64,000 nt of DNA from CBDUXT01 sp965371245 (GTDB lineage Bacteria; Planctomycetota; Phycisphaerae; UBA1845): assembly GCA_965371245.1 (NCBI GenBank), contig CBDUXT010000018.1, forward strand, positions 7,086 through 71,085, written 5' to 3'. The notes beneath the pieces are model-generated. The model had not been told where the DNA came from. It ran no database searches and saw only the letters and a list, made by a program, of their open reading frames with translations. Numbering within the stretch: position 1 is the first letter of the stretch; each line of letters starts with the position of its first letter. Both the position numbers and the translations under genes were made by a program. Of the stretch, positions 52,628-60,902 are shown in pieces.

Positions 52628-53410
52628 ATGAACACCAAACGGTGCGCGATGTTGTCAGTGGCCGCGATCTACCCGCTGCTCGCCTCGGCCGGCGCCGGGT
52701 TCGCGGTGGTCGGTCGCCACGATGTTTCCGACGAACGACTCGTGTCACTCGGGAAGGAATTCTCCGCGACCGGGCGCGTGATCCCCGACGGCAGTTGCAC
52801 GCTCATCGCGCCGCAGTGGGCGATCACGGCCGCACACGTCGCCAGGTCCATTCGGCCGGGAACGGGGCGAGTCGCGTTCCTGGGACGCGAGTACGTGGTC
52901 AAGCGTGTCGTGATGCACCCCAAAGGAAAGTCGCGGCGCCAGGGACCGGGCGGCGTGGACCTTGCCCTGATCGAGTTCAAAGAAGACGTCGCGGATGTCA
53001 CGCCGACCCCGCTCTATCGTGAGACCGACGAAGAGGGAGGGACCGCGTACATCGCAGGCTTCGGCGACATCGGTGACGGAAAGAAACGCCCGGTCCGAAG
53101 CGATGGTCGCTGCCGCGCGGTGACCAATGTGATTCATGAAGTCGATGCCGACCACATCTTCATGAAGTTTGATCCGCCGCCCGGTGGGACCGAACTGGAG
53201 GGCGTCGGCGGTCCGGGCGACAGCGGCGGGCCGGCCTATGTCCGACAAGACGGCAAGGCCTATCTCGTCGGTGTCAGCCACGCATCCATGGGCGGCAAGC
53301 CGGGCCGGTACGGGACAACAGACATCTACATGCGAGTCAGCAGCCAGTTGGATTGGATCGACAAGACGGCCGGTACGTCGGCGGGTGACACCAAGAAGAC
53401 GCCAGAATAA
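52628..53410 (+). CDS. exported trypsin-like serine protease
   Basis: 260 residues. A signal peptide (MLSVAAIYPLLASAGAGFA) is followed by a chymotrypsin fold with a complete triad: His70 in AITAAHV, Asp111 in GGVDLALIEF and Ser199 in GPGDSGGPAYV. The oxyanion and S1 region reads GGPAYVRQDGKAYLVGVSHA. There is no PDZ domain, so it is not a DegP relative; an extracellular digestive or processing role is likely. A stranded copy of the region after the catalytic Ser lies at 56128-56190. The frame is open upstream through the MITE, but ATG 52628 gives the export signal. Confidence 0.9.
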   Translation: MNTKRCAMLSVAAIYPLLASAGAGFAVVGRHDVSDERLVSLGKEFSATGRVIPDGSCTLIAPQWAITAAHVARSIRPGTGRVAFLGREYVVKRVVMHPKGKSRRQGPGGVDLALIEFKEDVADVTPTPLYRETDEEGGTAYIAGFGDIGDGKKRPVRSDGRCRAVTNVIHEVDADHIFMKFDPPPGGTELEGVGGPGDSGGPAYVRQDGKAYLVGVSHASMGGKPGRYGTTDIYMRVSSQLDWIDKTAGTSAGDTKKTPE

Positions 53411-53840
53411 GCCGCCTTGCTTGTCGGGGGCCGCACGCTGGAGAGTTGATCTTTTTCCGTCCTGAGCCGCAGGCTTTCGCCCGCGCGGACGCCGGTCCGA
53501 CACGACCGTGTCCGCTACCCTCCCGACCAGCGCGAGAACTTTATCTCAGAGTGTGGCATGCCCAAGCGGAGCGCGGGCATGGATGTCAACATGCTACGAC
53601 AGCCTCCGAAGACCGGTACTTTCCGACCGATCCCCGCCTCGACCATGCGTTTCGCCCCTCGACAGTCAACGTCGATTGAACCCAGGTGGGCCGATTTGGT
53701 ACACTCCAGTCTGACTCGTTGGGGAACGGGTCTTGCGGCCAGGGTCGCCGCCCGATAACCGGTCCCTAGTACCGATCGAGACGCACCATTCGGGATGCCG
53801 CATCCCACTCGCTGTCACACCCATTGTGGAGGCTGAACCC
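53411..53840. repeat. repeat-bearing spacer
   Basis: REP-like copy 7 at 53464-53491 (GAGCCGCAGGCTTTCGCCCG then CGCGGACG) and a GTGTGGCATGCCCAAGCG motif near 53553 related to the 166 bp element. No gene. Confidence 0.65.
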
Positions 53841-55409
53841 ATGCAACGACGTGTATTGAAGAACGCGGGTCCCGTGCTTGTAGCCGCGACCCTGGGCGGA
53901 ATCATCTGGGTTAGCGCCGGAGACTTGAACCCGCCACCCGGCCCGGTGACGCCCACCATGAAGACGTTGGTTGAAATCGAGCCACGGATCGCCATCAACG
54001 CAACAAACACGCGGGGTGATGGCACGTCGATGTTCAGGATTACCAAGCCCGGATCCTACTACCTGACGGGCAACGTCAACGCGGAGGGTAACGCCAACGG
54101 ACTGGCCATTGACGCGGCCGACGTCACCGTCGACTTGTCCGGCTACGTTCTGATCGGAGGTGTCGGTTCGACCGCCGGCTCCGGCATTGTGTTAGGCAAC
54201 GTGAGCAACGTCGAGATCCGTAACGGCACCGTGCGTGACTTCGCCGTCTTCGGTGTCAGCGAGAGCTTCAGTACCGGGAAAGCCCACCGGATCATCAATG
54301 TCAGGGCGGTGTCAAACCGGCGTGGCGGTATCCACTTTCTCGGCGAAGGCCATCTGATTCAAGGTTGTACGGTCGAAGGCAACGCGGAGTCTGGGATCAC
54401 GACTGGCGTCGCCGGTACGGTGACCCGGAACACAGTCTCGAATAACGGAGGCGTCGCCATTCTTGCCGGCGATGATTGTGCGTTGACTGACAACGCCGTC
54501 CGTAACAACGGATCCGTCGGTATCTCCGCCGGGGAGGGTAGCACGGTGACCGGAAACAGGTCGATCAAGAACGTCGGAGACGGTATCTCAGTCGTGTCCG
54601 ACTGCCGCGTGGAGCACAATTTCTGCAAGGATAACGGGCGGGAGACAGGGGACGGAGCGGGAATCCATGCGATAGGATCGAACAATCGGATCGTTGGAAA
54701 CCACCTGACCGGTGCCGATCGTGGGTTGGACATCGACGGTAGCGGGAACTACGTCGCCGACAACACCGTAAAGGGCAACACAGATAACTACGACATCGAT
54801 TTCACTCCGCCCTTATTGCAGATCAACCAACTCAACATTCTGCTCTCCGAGATTCCGGAATCGATCGACTGGCCCGCAACCGTAACTCTAGCCGGATCGC
54901 TGAGAGGGACAAGCACTAGTCCCGGACTGACAATCACCGCAGCTGACGTCACCATCGATCTGGCGGGCCACGGCTTGATTGGATCAGGCAGCGGGCTCTC
55001 TTCATCAGGGATTGTCATCTCGGGCCAGAGAAACGTAGAAATCCGCAACGGCACGGTACGTAACTTCGGACAATGGGGCATCGTAGACGGCACGACCTCC
55101 GCGAGAGATTACCGGGTCATCGACGTGAGAGTCGTGGGAAACAAGCGGAGTGGTATCTCCCTCGGCGGCGAAGGCCACCTGATCCAGGGTTGTACGGCTA
55201 CAGCAAATGGAGCACAAGGAATTCTTGTCGATGGCGGCTGCACCGTAATCGGTAACACTGCCTCTGGCAATTGGCTTGAAGGGTTCGTCTTGAGCTCGAA
55301 TAGCCTTGTTGACCAGAACATCGCGATCCAGAACGATCAACTAGGTAGTGGGCATCCCAACATGAGCCCATGCCCCACCTGCACGTTCGGTCTAAACCAC
55401 GCACCGTAA
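53841..55409 (+). CDS. exported right-handed beta-helix protein with internal duplication
   Basis: 522 residues; signal peptide RVLKNAGPVLVAATLGGIIW; GGAGG lies 9 bases before ATG 53841. It reads as parallel beta-helix (pectate-lyase-like/NosD) rungs with VEIRNGTVRDF, NVRAVSNRRGGIHFLGEGHL and repeated V-x-x-N-x-x patterns. Two halves align: one starts near residue 60 (ITKPGSYYLTGNVNAEGN, AADVTVDLSGYVLIG, NVSNVEIRNGTVRDF) and the other near 365 (WPATVTLAGSLRGTSTSPG, AADVTIDLAGHGLIG, QRNVEIRNGTVRNF). Catalytic residues of polysaccharide lyases are not obvious. It is followed 14 bases later by another exported repeat protein. Confidence 0.83.
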   Translation: MQRRVLKNAGPVLVAATLGGIIWVSAGDLNPPPGPVTPTMKTLVEIEPRIAINATNTRGDGTSMFRITKPGSYYLTGNVNAEGNANGLAIDAADVTVDLSGYVLIGGVGSTAGSGIVLGNVSNVEIRNGTVRDFAVFGVSESFSTGKAHRIINVRAVSNRRGGIHFLGEGHLIQGCTVEGNAESGITTGVAGTVTRNTVSNNGGVAILAGDDCALTDNAVRNNGSVGISAGEGSTVTGNRSIKNVGDGISVVSDCRVEHNFCKDNGRETGDGAGIHAIGSNNRIVGNHLTGADRGLDIDGSGNYVADNTVKGNTDNYDIDFTPPLLQINQLNILLSEIPESIDWPATVTLAGSLRGTSTSPGLTITAADVTIDLAGHGLIGSGSGLSSSGIVISGQRNVEIRNGTVRNFGQWGIVDGTTSARDYRVIDVRVVGNKRSGISLGGEGHLIQGCTATANGAQGILVDGGCTVIGNTASGNWLEGFVLSSNSLVDQNIAIQNDQLGSGHPNMSPCPTCTFGLNHAP

Positions 55410-55423
55410 GATTGGAGCCGGAA

Positions 55424-56095
55424 ATGAAAACCACATTGCTTGGAAGTGTCACGATCTTGGCGGTTCCGATGGCTGGCTTGCTCTCCCCATCGAACGTCGA
55501 TCCGACCCACAGGTTCGGCTGGGGCGAGAACATTGGCTGGACCAACTGGCGGCATGACGCTCCAAACCTCGGCGACGGCGTCTCGGTGACGCCTACGCAT
55601 CTAGCAGGTATGGTCTGGGCCGAGAACGTGGGCTGGATCAACTTAGGAGATGGCACCGGTCCGTACCGAAACGATCAGGCCGATTCAACGACCTTTGGCG
55701 TCAACATCGACTTCACTACCGGCGACCTGTTCGGCAAGGCCTGGGGCGAGAACATCGGATGGATCAACTTCGATACGCGTGCGACGCAGGGACCGCATGG
55801 CCAACAGGCACGCTTCGACTTCTGCGAGAACCGCTTCCGTGGCTACGCCTGGGGAGAGAATGTTGGCTGGATCAACCTGAGCGATGCCACACACTTCGTC
55901 GGCTTGGGACCGGATTGTATGAAAGGCGACGTAGCTTGCGACGGAACGATCGGCCTGCCCGACTACGCGAAGTTCAACCAGGCCCTGCTAGGCCCGGGGG
56001 AGACAGCGGCATGCCCGCTCTTCGACGTCGATGACGACGGCGACGTCGATTTGTGTGATTTCGGTGCCGTGCAATCGGCCTTCACACGGCCGTAG
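55424..56095 (+). CDS. exported WGENxGWIN-repeat protein with dockerin-like tail
   Basis: 223 residues. Signal peptide MKTTLLGSVTILAVPMAGLL; GGAG sits about 8 bases before the ATG. Four near-identical motifs recur: FGWGENIGWTNW, MVWAENVGWINLG, KAWGENIGWINFD and YAWGENVGWINLS, spaced about 35-45 residues apart. The C-terminal ~50 residues (GDVACDGTIGLPDYAKFNQA, DVDDDGDVDLCDFGAVQSAF) are two dockerin-like calcium loops. It is probably co-transcribed with the beta-helix gene. The W/G/N repeat may be a small all-beta carbohydrate-binding array; that is inference. Confidence 0.8.
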   Translation: MKTTLLGSVTILAVPMAGLLSPSNVDPTHRFGWGENIGWTNWRHDAPNLGDGVSVTPTHLAGMVWAENVGWINLGDGTGPYRNDQADSTTFGVNIDFTTGDLFGKAWGENIGWINFDTRATQGPHGQQARFDFCENRFRGYAWGENVGWINLSDATHFVGLGPDCMKGDVACDGTIGLPDYAKFNQALLGPGETAACPLFDVDDDGDVDLCDFGAVQSAFTRP

Positions 56096-56127
56096 CTAGT
56101 ACACGCCCCCCCCAGGCGCGCGACTGT

Positions 56128-56190
56128 GCCGCCTATGTCCGCCAAGACGGCAAGGGCTAACTCCTGGGAGTCGGCCACATTCATCCCCAC
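56128..56190 (+). pseudogene. relic of a second trypsin-like protease gene
   Basis: GCCTATGTCCGCCAAGACGG and what follows match the protease gene just after its catalytic Ser (AYVRQDGKAYLVGVSHAS there, AYVRQDGKG-stop-LLGVGHIH here). A TAA replaces the Tyr codon. Nothing of the rest of the gene remains nearby. Confidence 0.7.
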
Positions 56191-56320
56191 GACGAGACCG
56201 CCCACAAGAACGCGAAGCCAGATACATGCGCGGGCACCGGGGACGTGCCTCGACGCGTCCCTTCAACGAGTTGCCCGCGACAACCGCCAAGGTGCCACCC
56301 CCAACGCCCGGAAATACCGT

Positions 56321-56349
56321 TTGACAGGGGTCGATCGGCGATGTATCTT
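56321..56349 (+). promoter_or_regulatory. sigma-70 promoter of the TetR gene
   Basis: TTGACA (56321-56326), a 17 base spacer and TATCTT (56344-56349). Transcription would start near 56356, about 70 bases before the GTG I favour. The segment TTATTAGATGAACGCTCAACTA beyond the -10 may hold the operator but no clean palindrome is visible. Confidence 0.75.
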
Positions 56350-56425
56350 ATTAGATGAACGCTCAACTAGTATGCGTGGCGACGCATTGATCGTCGCCCG
56401 AAGGGGCGTCTTCGGAGCGAAAGCG

Positions 56426-57067
56426 GTGGCAAGAGGAGGTACGGCAACAGGCAGCGACGTGGCGGCGATCAGGCCGCCGCCGACTCGGCGGAAGCTGGTC
56501 GAGACGGCGCGGGAGCTGTTTCTCGCCAAGGGCTACCACGCCACCGGCATCTCTGAAATCCTGCGCGAGGCCGGGGTCAACGCCGGCAGCCTCTACTACT
56601 TTTTCAAGACCAAGGAAGAGCTGCTGCTGGCCGTCCTTGACTGGTACCTGGACGGGCTCCAGCCGTCTGTGATGGAGCCGGCCTTCGCGCAGACGTCCGA
56701 TCCGATCGAGCGCGTCTTCGTCGTGCTTGCGGGCTACCGGCGGATGCTCGTTATGACCGACTGCCGACAAGGCTGCCCCATCGGCAACCTGGCGCTGGAG
56801 ATGAGCGAGCGGTCGGAGGCCGTCCGCGAGAAGATCGCCGTAAACTTCGCCAACTGGGTCAAGGCGATCCGCGCATGCATCGAGGCCGCGTCCGACCGGC
56901 TGCCCGTCGGGACGGACAGTGACAAGCTCGCGTCATTTATCTTGACGGTGATGGAGGGTGGCGTCATGCAAGCTCGGGCGCAGTGCAGCCTGGAGCCGTT
57001 TGATCAGGCGATGGAGGTGTTGCGAGATTACATGGATCGATTGTTGGCGGACAGGCATGGGTCGTAG
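56426..57067 (+). CDS. TetR/AcrR-family transcriptional regulator
   Basis: 213 residues. The DNA-binding domain is LVETARELFLAKGYHATGIS followed by EILREAGVNAGSLYYFFKTK, the standard TetR helix-turn-helix with the SLYYFFKTKEELL signature. The C-terminal domain (SEAVREKIAVNFANWVKAIR, FILTVMEGGVMQARAQCSLE) is of the TetR_C_7/YezE-like type and binds an unknown ligand. GTG 56426 is favoured by GGAG at 56414-56417; ATG 56372 is an in-frame alternative. The SRPBCC gene follows on the same strand after ~170 bases and may be its target. Confidence 0.9.
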   Translation: MARGGTATGSDVAAIRPPPTRRKLVETARELFLAKGYHATGISEILREAGVNAGSLYYFFKTKEELLLAVLDWYLDGLQPSVMEPAFAQTSDPIERVFVVLAGYRRMLVMTDCRQGCPIGNLALEMSERSEAVREKIAVNFANWVKAIRACIEAASDRLPVGTDSDKLASFILTVMEGGVMQARAQCSLEPFDQAMEVLRDYMDRLLADRHGS

Positions 57068-57196
57068 TTCGCCGACGAACAACCGTGCTTTGAATTCAGG
57101 AAGACCGCTTCCTTACGGGCGCGGCTCGGATCAGAAAACAAGGAACCCGATCCGCGACCGGGTTCTACGCGGGTTGGGAAGTATCTGGTGACGAGC

Positions 57197-57224
57197 GTCC
57201 GCGCGGGCTGAAGCCCGTGGCTCG
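57197..57224. repeat. REP-like hairpin repeat, copy 8 (inverted orientation)
   Basis: CGTCCGCGCGGGCTGAAGCC followed by CGTGGCTC, in the TetR-SRPBCC gap. At 57103-57136 a piece of the MITE interior (GACCGCTTCCTTACGGGCGC) also occurs. Confidence 0.8.
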
Positions 57225-57241
57225 GAAAGAAAAAAAGAGAT

Positions 57242-58396
57242 ATGGTCAAGCGAACAGACTCGGAGAACATGATGAGTTGCGAATATCAACGACGACGTGT
57301 GATCTTGTTAGTGGCAGCGGCCGCCGTGATTGCGTGGGTCGGACCGGTCCGGCCAGCGTCGGCGGCGCCGGTTTCCCTGGATGACGACGCGCGCTGGGCT
57401 TCCGGTCGAGTGCTACGAAAGGAGATCACGGTCGATGCGGACCTGGGTCGTGTCTGGCACGCCTGGACGACGCCGAAGGGCATGACTTCGTTTTTCGCCG
57501 CTGACGCCGACATCGAGATGCGCATCGGGGGCAAATACGAGATCTACATCAACCCGGACCCCGCGGTGACACAGCGCGGCTGCGAGGGTTGCACCGTCCG
57601 GAGCTATATCCCGCTGGAAATGCTGGCGTTCGACTGGACCTCTCCGCCGAGCATCCCGAACCTTCGCAGCGCCGGCATCATGACGCAGGTCGTGGTTCGC
57701 TTCGAGAAGGCCGACGGCGGCGGTGTCCGGGTTACGCTCACGCAGCTTGGCTTCGGCACCGGCGAGGACTGGGATCGCAATTACGAATACTTCAATGCGG
57801 CTTGGCCGAAGGTACTGGCAAACCTCAAGAGAACGTTGGAGGCAACCTCGGCCGGGACCGCCAAGCCCCGGGTCGATCCACCAAAGAGTGTGCGAAGTGT
57901 CGATGGTCGGGTGACGGTGACGTCGCACGTCAGCCCGATCAAGTACCAGGATTTCGAGATCGTTCTGCCGGCCCCGGTTGAAACGGTCTGGGGACTCATC
58001 GCCACCAACGACGGGCTTCGCGACATGGTCCACAAGGAGGCCGCCATCGAGCTGAAGCCCGGCGGCCTTTACCAGGATTGGCCGGGCAACGTCAAGAAGA
58101 TCCTCGCCTTTGTGCCGGGCGAAATGCTTTCCGGCGTCGGCGGCGCGCCGCCGATGTTTCCGAGTGTACAACAGGGGGGAACCTGGTTTGTGTATCGGCT
58201 CGTGTCCATCGACGCGACATCGACTCGGCTGCGCATGGCCGTTCTCGGTTGGCACGAGCAAAGCGGCGAGGAATGGACCAGGGCGTTTGATTACTTTCTC
58301 AAGAACAACCCGGTCTACCTTAACAAGATGCTCTATCCCAAAGCGGCGGCCGCGAAGACCGGCGGCCGCGCCGAGCTGACCAAGCAGCCGAACTGA
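57242..58396 (+). CDS. exported protein with two SRPBCC (AHSA1-type) domains
   Basis: 384 residues. The N-terminus (RRRVILLVAAAAVIAWVGPV) is a signal peptide, unusual for SRPBCC proteins, which are mostly cytoplasmic. The first domain (~50-195) has KEITVDADLGRVWHAWTTPK and GMTSFFAADADIEMRIGGKY; the second (~215-365) has FEIVLPAPVETVWGLIATND, GGLYQDWPGNVKKILAFVPG and WFVYRLVSIDATSTRLRM. Both follow the AHSA1 pattern V-W-x-x-(W/I)-T and bind hydrophobic ligands in a helix-grip cavity. Regulation by the TetR gene upstream is possible. Confidence 0.85.
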   Translation: MVKRTDSENMMSCEYQRRRVILLVAAAAVIAWVGPVRPASAAPVSLDDDARWASGRVLRKEITVDADLGRVWHAWTTPKGMTSFFAADADIEMRIGGKYEIYINPDPAVTQRGCEGCTVRSYIPLEMLAFDWTSPPSIPNLRSAGIMTQVVVRFEKADGGGVRVTLTQLGFGTGEDWDRNYEYFNAAWPKVLANLKRTLEATSAGTAKPRVDPPKSVRSVDGRVTVTSHVSPIKYQDFEIVLPAPVETVWGLIATNDGLRDMVHKEAAIELKPGGLYQDWPGNVKKILAFVPGEMLSGVGGAPPMFPSVQQGGTWFVYRLVSIDATSTRLRMAVLGWHEQSGEEWTRAFDYFLKNNPVYLNKMLYPKAAAAKTGGRAELTKQPN

Positions 58397-58497
58397 CACG
58401 CGGCAGCTTTTCCAGGAGCCGCCGTGACCGTAAACTGCTCCGCGGAAGCGATGAGGGGCGCCTTGGCCTGCTCATCGCCGCGGAGGTTCTTTGACGC

Positions 58498-59022
58498 GTG
58501 GCCCACTTCGATTCTCAGATTCCCGACGAGCTGCTTGAGCTAACGAATCGCCAAGCCGTCGAGCGATACGCCGACGGGCGCAACCTGCGGCGTGAGGCGC
58601 TCGGGCCTTTGAGCACGGCGCAGCTCAACTCCGTTCCCGTGCCCGGCACCTGGAGCATTCAGCAGATCATCTTTCACCTGATGGACAGCGATCTGATCGC
58701 CGCGTTTCGCATGAAGCAAATCCTGGTGGAGTCGCGGCCGGTGCTGGCGCCGTACGATGAACGGGCCATGGCGAGCCGCCTCCCGTACGCGAAACTCGAC
58801 CCGGCCATGGCATGCGAGTTGTTCCGGATCAACCGGCTGGTGACGGCCGACGTGCTCCGCCGAGTTCCCGATGACGCCTTTGACCGGGTCGGCATCCATC
58901 CCGAAGTCGGGGAGCCGACGCTGGGGCATTTCGTGCGCCTCTGCGTCCACCACCGCGATCATCACCTCCGGTTCATCCGAGAGAAGCGACAGCTTGTCCT
59001 GAACAGACCAGCACACCATTGA
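58498..59022 (+). CDS. DinB-family putative metalloenzyme
   Basis: 174 residues, usual size for the DinB/YfiT four-helix bundle. The metal ligands are His60 in IQQIIFHLMDSD and the HHRDHHLRFI His cluster near residues 157-165. PVPGTWSIQQIIFH is the typical opening of the first metal helix. Family members include thiol S-transferases (BshB2-, mycothiol-dependent). The start is GTG 58498. It lies ~100 bases after the SRPBCC gene on the same strand and may be co-regulated. Confidence 0.9.
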   Translation: MAHFDSQIPDELLELTNRQAVERYADGRNLRREALGPLSTAQLNSVPVPGTWSIQQIIFHLMDSDLIAAFRMKQILVESRPVLAPYDERAMASRLPYAKLDPAMACELFRINRLVTADVLRRVPDDAFDRVGIHPEVGEPTLGHFVRLCVHHRDHHLRFIREKRQLVLNRPAHH

Positions 59023-59068
59023 CGGGGGGGCATAAACAACACGAAATGGCGGCACGCAACCGAGTGGG

Positions 59069-59172
59069 TGATAGAATCGGCATCGGGCGGTTTTCAGTGC
59101 ATCGGGCGCAAGCCCGGCGGTATACCGACGCGGGGGTCCCCAGGCCGGCGCCCGCGGCTCTGATTCGGCGTA
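59069..59172. repeat. diverged third copy of the ~155 bp repeat
   Basis: TGATAGAATCGGCATCGGGC, GGTTTTCAGTGCATCGGGCG and GCCCGCGGCTCTGATTCGGC track the 27966/29622 repeat in order, with the central part replaced. Confidence 0.55.
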
Positions 59173-59280
59173 ACCGCCTGGCCGGAACTGTCACGGAACC
59201 TCACGCAACCCGGGGCATCCACGAATCAGTGCCGGCACACGGGGTCGAGGTACCACACAAACATTCAAGAGGAGTGAGCC

Positions 59281-59901
59281 ATGAAAGTAAGAATCCTGGT
59301 CGGGGCGGTTGCGCTGGTTTGCGCCCTCGGAATCGTTTCCCAGCGCGTGATGTCCGGCGAACAACCCGGCGCGTCACAGCCCTCGCCGGCGGAGCGGGCG
59401 GCCGGGATGGCCGAGTGGGCCAAAATCGCCGCCCCCGGCGAGGGGCATAAACACCTGGAGTACTTCGTCGGCACGTGGGAGACGACGACGAAGATGTGGA
59501 TGGGCGGGCCGGGCTCTACGCCGGTCTCATCGCCTGGGACGGCCGAGATCGACTGGATCGTCGGCGGGCGCTTTCTTCTTGAGCGCCTCCAAGGAACGAT
59601 GATGGGCCAATACTTCGAGAGCGTGAGCCTCACGGGGTACGACAACTATCGCAACCTGTACGAACGAACGGTGGTATCGACAACCGGGACGAACATGTTG
59701 ACCATGCGCGGCATGCGGCACCCGCAATCGGGCTTGATTACGTTCTACGGGGAAATGGACGAGCCGAGTCTGAAGGTCGTGGGTCGGACCGTCAAGTACG
59801 TGGTCCGGATCCTCAACGAGAAGAAGTTTTTCTTCACCACGATCGATCTACACGCCGCCGACGACTATCGCGTCCTTCAAGTGGAATACAAGCGGCAGTG
59901 A
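59281..59901 (+). CDS. exported DUF1579-family protein
   Basis: 206 residues. MKVRILVGAVALVCALGIVS is a signal peptide and AGAGGAG lies 6 bases before the ATG. The mature part is a lipocalin-like DUF1579 domain: HKHLEYFVGTWETTTKMWM, TAEIDWIVGGRFLLERLQGT, GYDNYRNLYERTVVSTTGTN and ITFYGEMDEPSL. The function of the family is not known. It is the last + strand gene before two minus-strand genes. Confidence 0.85.
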   Translation: MKVRILVGAVALVCALGIVSQRVMSGEQPGASQPSPAERAAGMAEWAKIAAPGEGHKHLEYFVGTWETTTKMWMGGPGSTPVSSPGTAEIDWIVGGRFLLERLQGTMMGQYFESVSLTGYDNYRNLYERTVVSTTGTNMLTMRGMRHPQSGLITFYGEMDEPSLKVVGRTVKYVVRILNEKKFFFTTIDLHAADDYRVLQVEYKRQ

Positions 59902-59923
59902 TCCGTGCGCCGATCGGGCACCC

Positions 59924-60286
59924 TTAGAACAACAGGCGGAATAGATAGTCGAGGCGACCGGAGAGCAGGAGTTTCCGCCCCGAGTACCGCATGACCTCCT
60001 GAATGCGTTTGCGATAGGTGGGATGATAGCAGTGGCTGGGGCAGTTCTTGCAGGATGGCTTGGGGTCCATCGGGCAGTGCATGCGCTTTATAAACGCATG
60101 GGCGAGTAGCTTCGCACATTCCCCGCACAGATGGACCTCCCGCCCCGTGACGGCCCAAAGGCTCTCGCCCTTGAATTGAACGGAGGCCTTGGGTTCGTCG
60201 CGATGCCGGTGCGTGCAGAAGACGTGTACAAAGTTCGCCAGGGTTCGCAGCTCGCGGCTAAGTTGAGATTCGACGAGTGCTACCAC
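59924..60286 (-). CDS. ygbA: YgbA-type nitrous oxide-stimulated promoter family protein
   Basis: 120 residues, close to E. coli YgbA in size. Conserved Cys are at 24 (VFCTHRH), 54 and 57 (HLCGECAKL), 71, 79, 82 and 86 (MHCPMDP, SCKNCPSHCYHPTYR), followed by the basic tail RKRIQEVMRYSGRKLLL. The seven Cys may hold a metal or cluster. In E. coli ygbA is under NsrR and aids growth under nitrosative stress. Here it follows an Rrf2-type gene by ~105 bases on the same strand. The start is GTG 60286, inferred from where similarity begins; the frame is open much further upstream. Confidence 0.85.
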   Translation of the reverse strand: MVALVESQLSRELRTLANFVHVFCTHRHRDEPKASVQFKGESLWAVTGREVHLCGECAKLLAHAFIKRMHCPMDPKPSCKNCPSHCYHPTYRKRIQEVMRYSGRKLLLSGRLDYLFRLLF

Positions 60287-60392
60287 GCGCGTGTCTCCCG
60301 ATGCGCCTTGTCCATCAGACGGCCGCGGCGTCGCGTAAACAGCGTGCCCTGCCGCGGGCGACCGGGCTGGTGCTGATGGGACGGCGGCCCGT

Positions 60393-60869
60393 TCAACACG
60401 GCACGACCTCCCGAGCGGCAACGTCCCACGCCCGCGCTGCGTGTGCTGGTACCAGTTCGTGGCGATAAGTTGGTTCGGTGTCTTCCAGAAGATCGGCGAT
60501 GGTTGTCCGGGCGAACGTCGCCTCCACCGCGGCGGCCGTTTCGTCAAGACGCCTGAACAGCGACCCCAGGCACAACCCACGATTCGCCAGTGCCAACGGT
60601 CTGCGATCGACGCGCCGGGTGGGCTCGACCGCGCGTACGACCTGCAACACGGTGATGCTGTCCGATGAGCCGGCCAGGACGAAGCCCCCGTGGACCCCAC
60701 GTTGCGAGCGCACGAGCCCATGCCGCGCCAAGACCTGAAGCACCTTCGCAAGATACCGCGTTGGCGCGCCGGTGACGGCGGCCAGCTCCGACGTGACCAC
60801 GGAGTGTCCGGCGCGATCAGCCAGGGCCAGGACGGCCCGGAGTGCGTATTCGGCGGTCTGCGAAAGCAT
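60393..60869 (-). CDS. Rrf2-family regulator (NsrR/IscR-like) lacking two cluster cysteines
   Basis: 158 residues. Rrf2 winged helix: MLSQTAEYALRAVLALA, TSELAAVTGAPTRYLAKVLQ (recognition) and GLVRSQRGVHGGFVLA (wing). NsrR and IscR bind an Fe-S cluster through three Cys just after VRAVEP; here only Cys100 (NRGLCLGS) remains at the third site, and the first two positions are not Cys. The only other Cys is the last residue. So it either binds a cluster differently or does not use one. Its gene context with ygbA suggests an NO-related role. The ATG at 60869 starts exactly at the family N-terminus. Confidence 0.88.
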   Translation of the reverse strand: MLSQTAEYALRAVLALADRAGHSVVTSELAAVTGAPTRYLAKVLQVLARHGLVRSQRGVHGGFVLAGSSDSITVLQVVRAVEPTRRVDRRPLALANRGLCLGSLFRRLDETAAAVEATFARTTIADLLEDTEPTYRHELVPAHAARAWDVAAREVVPC

Positions 60870-60879
60870 GGTATTACCT

Positions 60880-60902
60880 ATAAACAGATAGCTATATAGA
60901 CA
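60880..60902. promoter_or_regulatory. candidate Rrf2 operator upstream of its own gene
   Basis: An AT-rich inverted repeat, CTATAAACAGATAGCTATAT-AG (CTATA and TATAG arms), starts 11 bases before the ATG in otherwise GC-rich DNA. It is a plausible autoregulatory site, but I cannot match it to a known consensus. Confidence 0.45.

Noticed and set aside
59924..60751. Extending ygbA to a 275-codon gene
   Set aside because: The first ~155 codons overlap the Rrf2 gene in another frame and are Arg/Ser-rich; homology begins only at about 60286.
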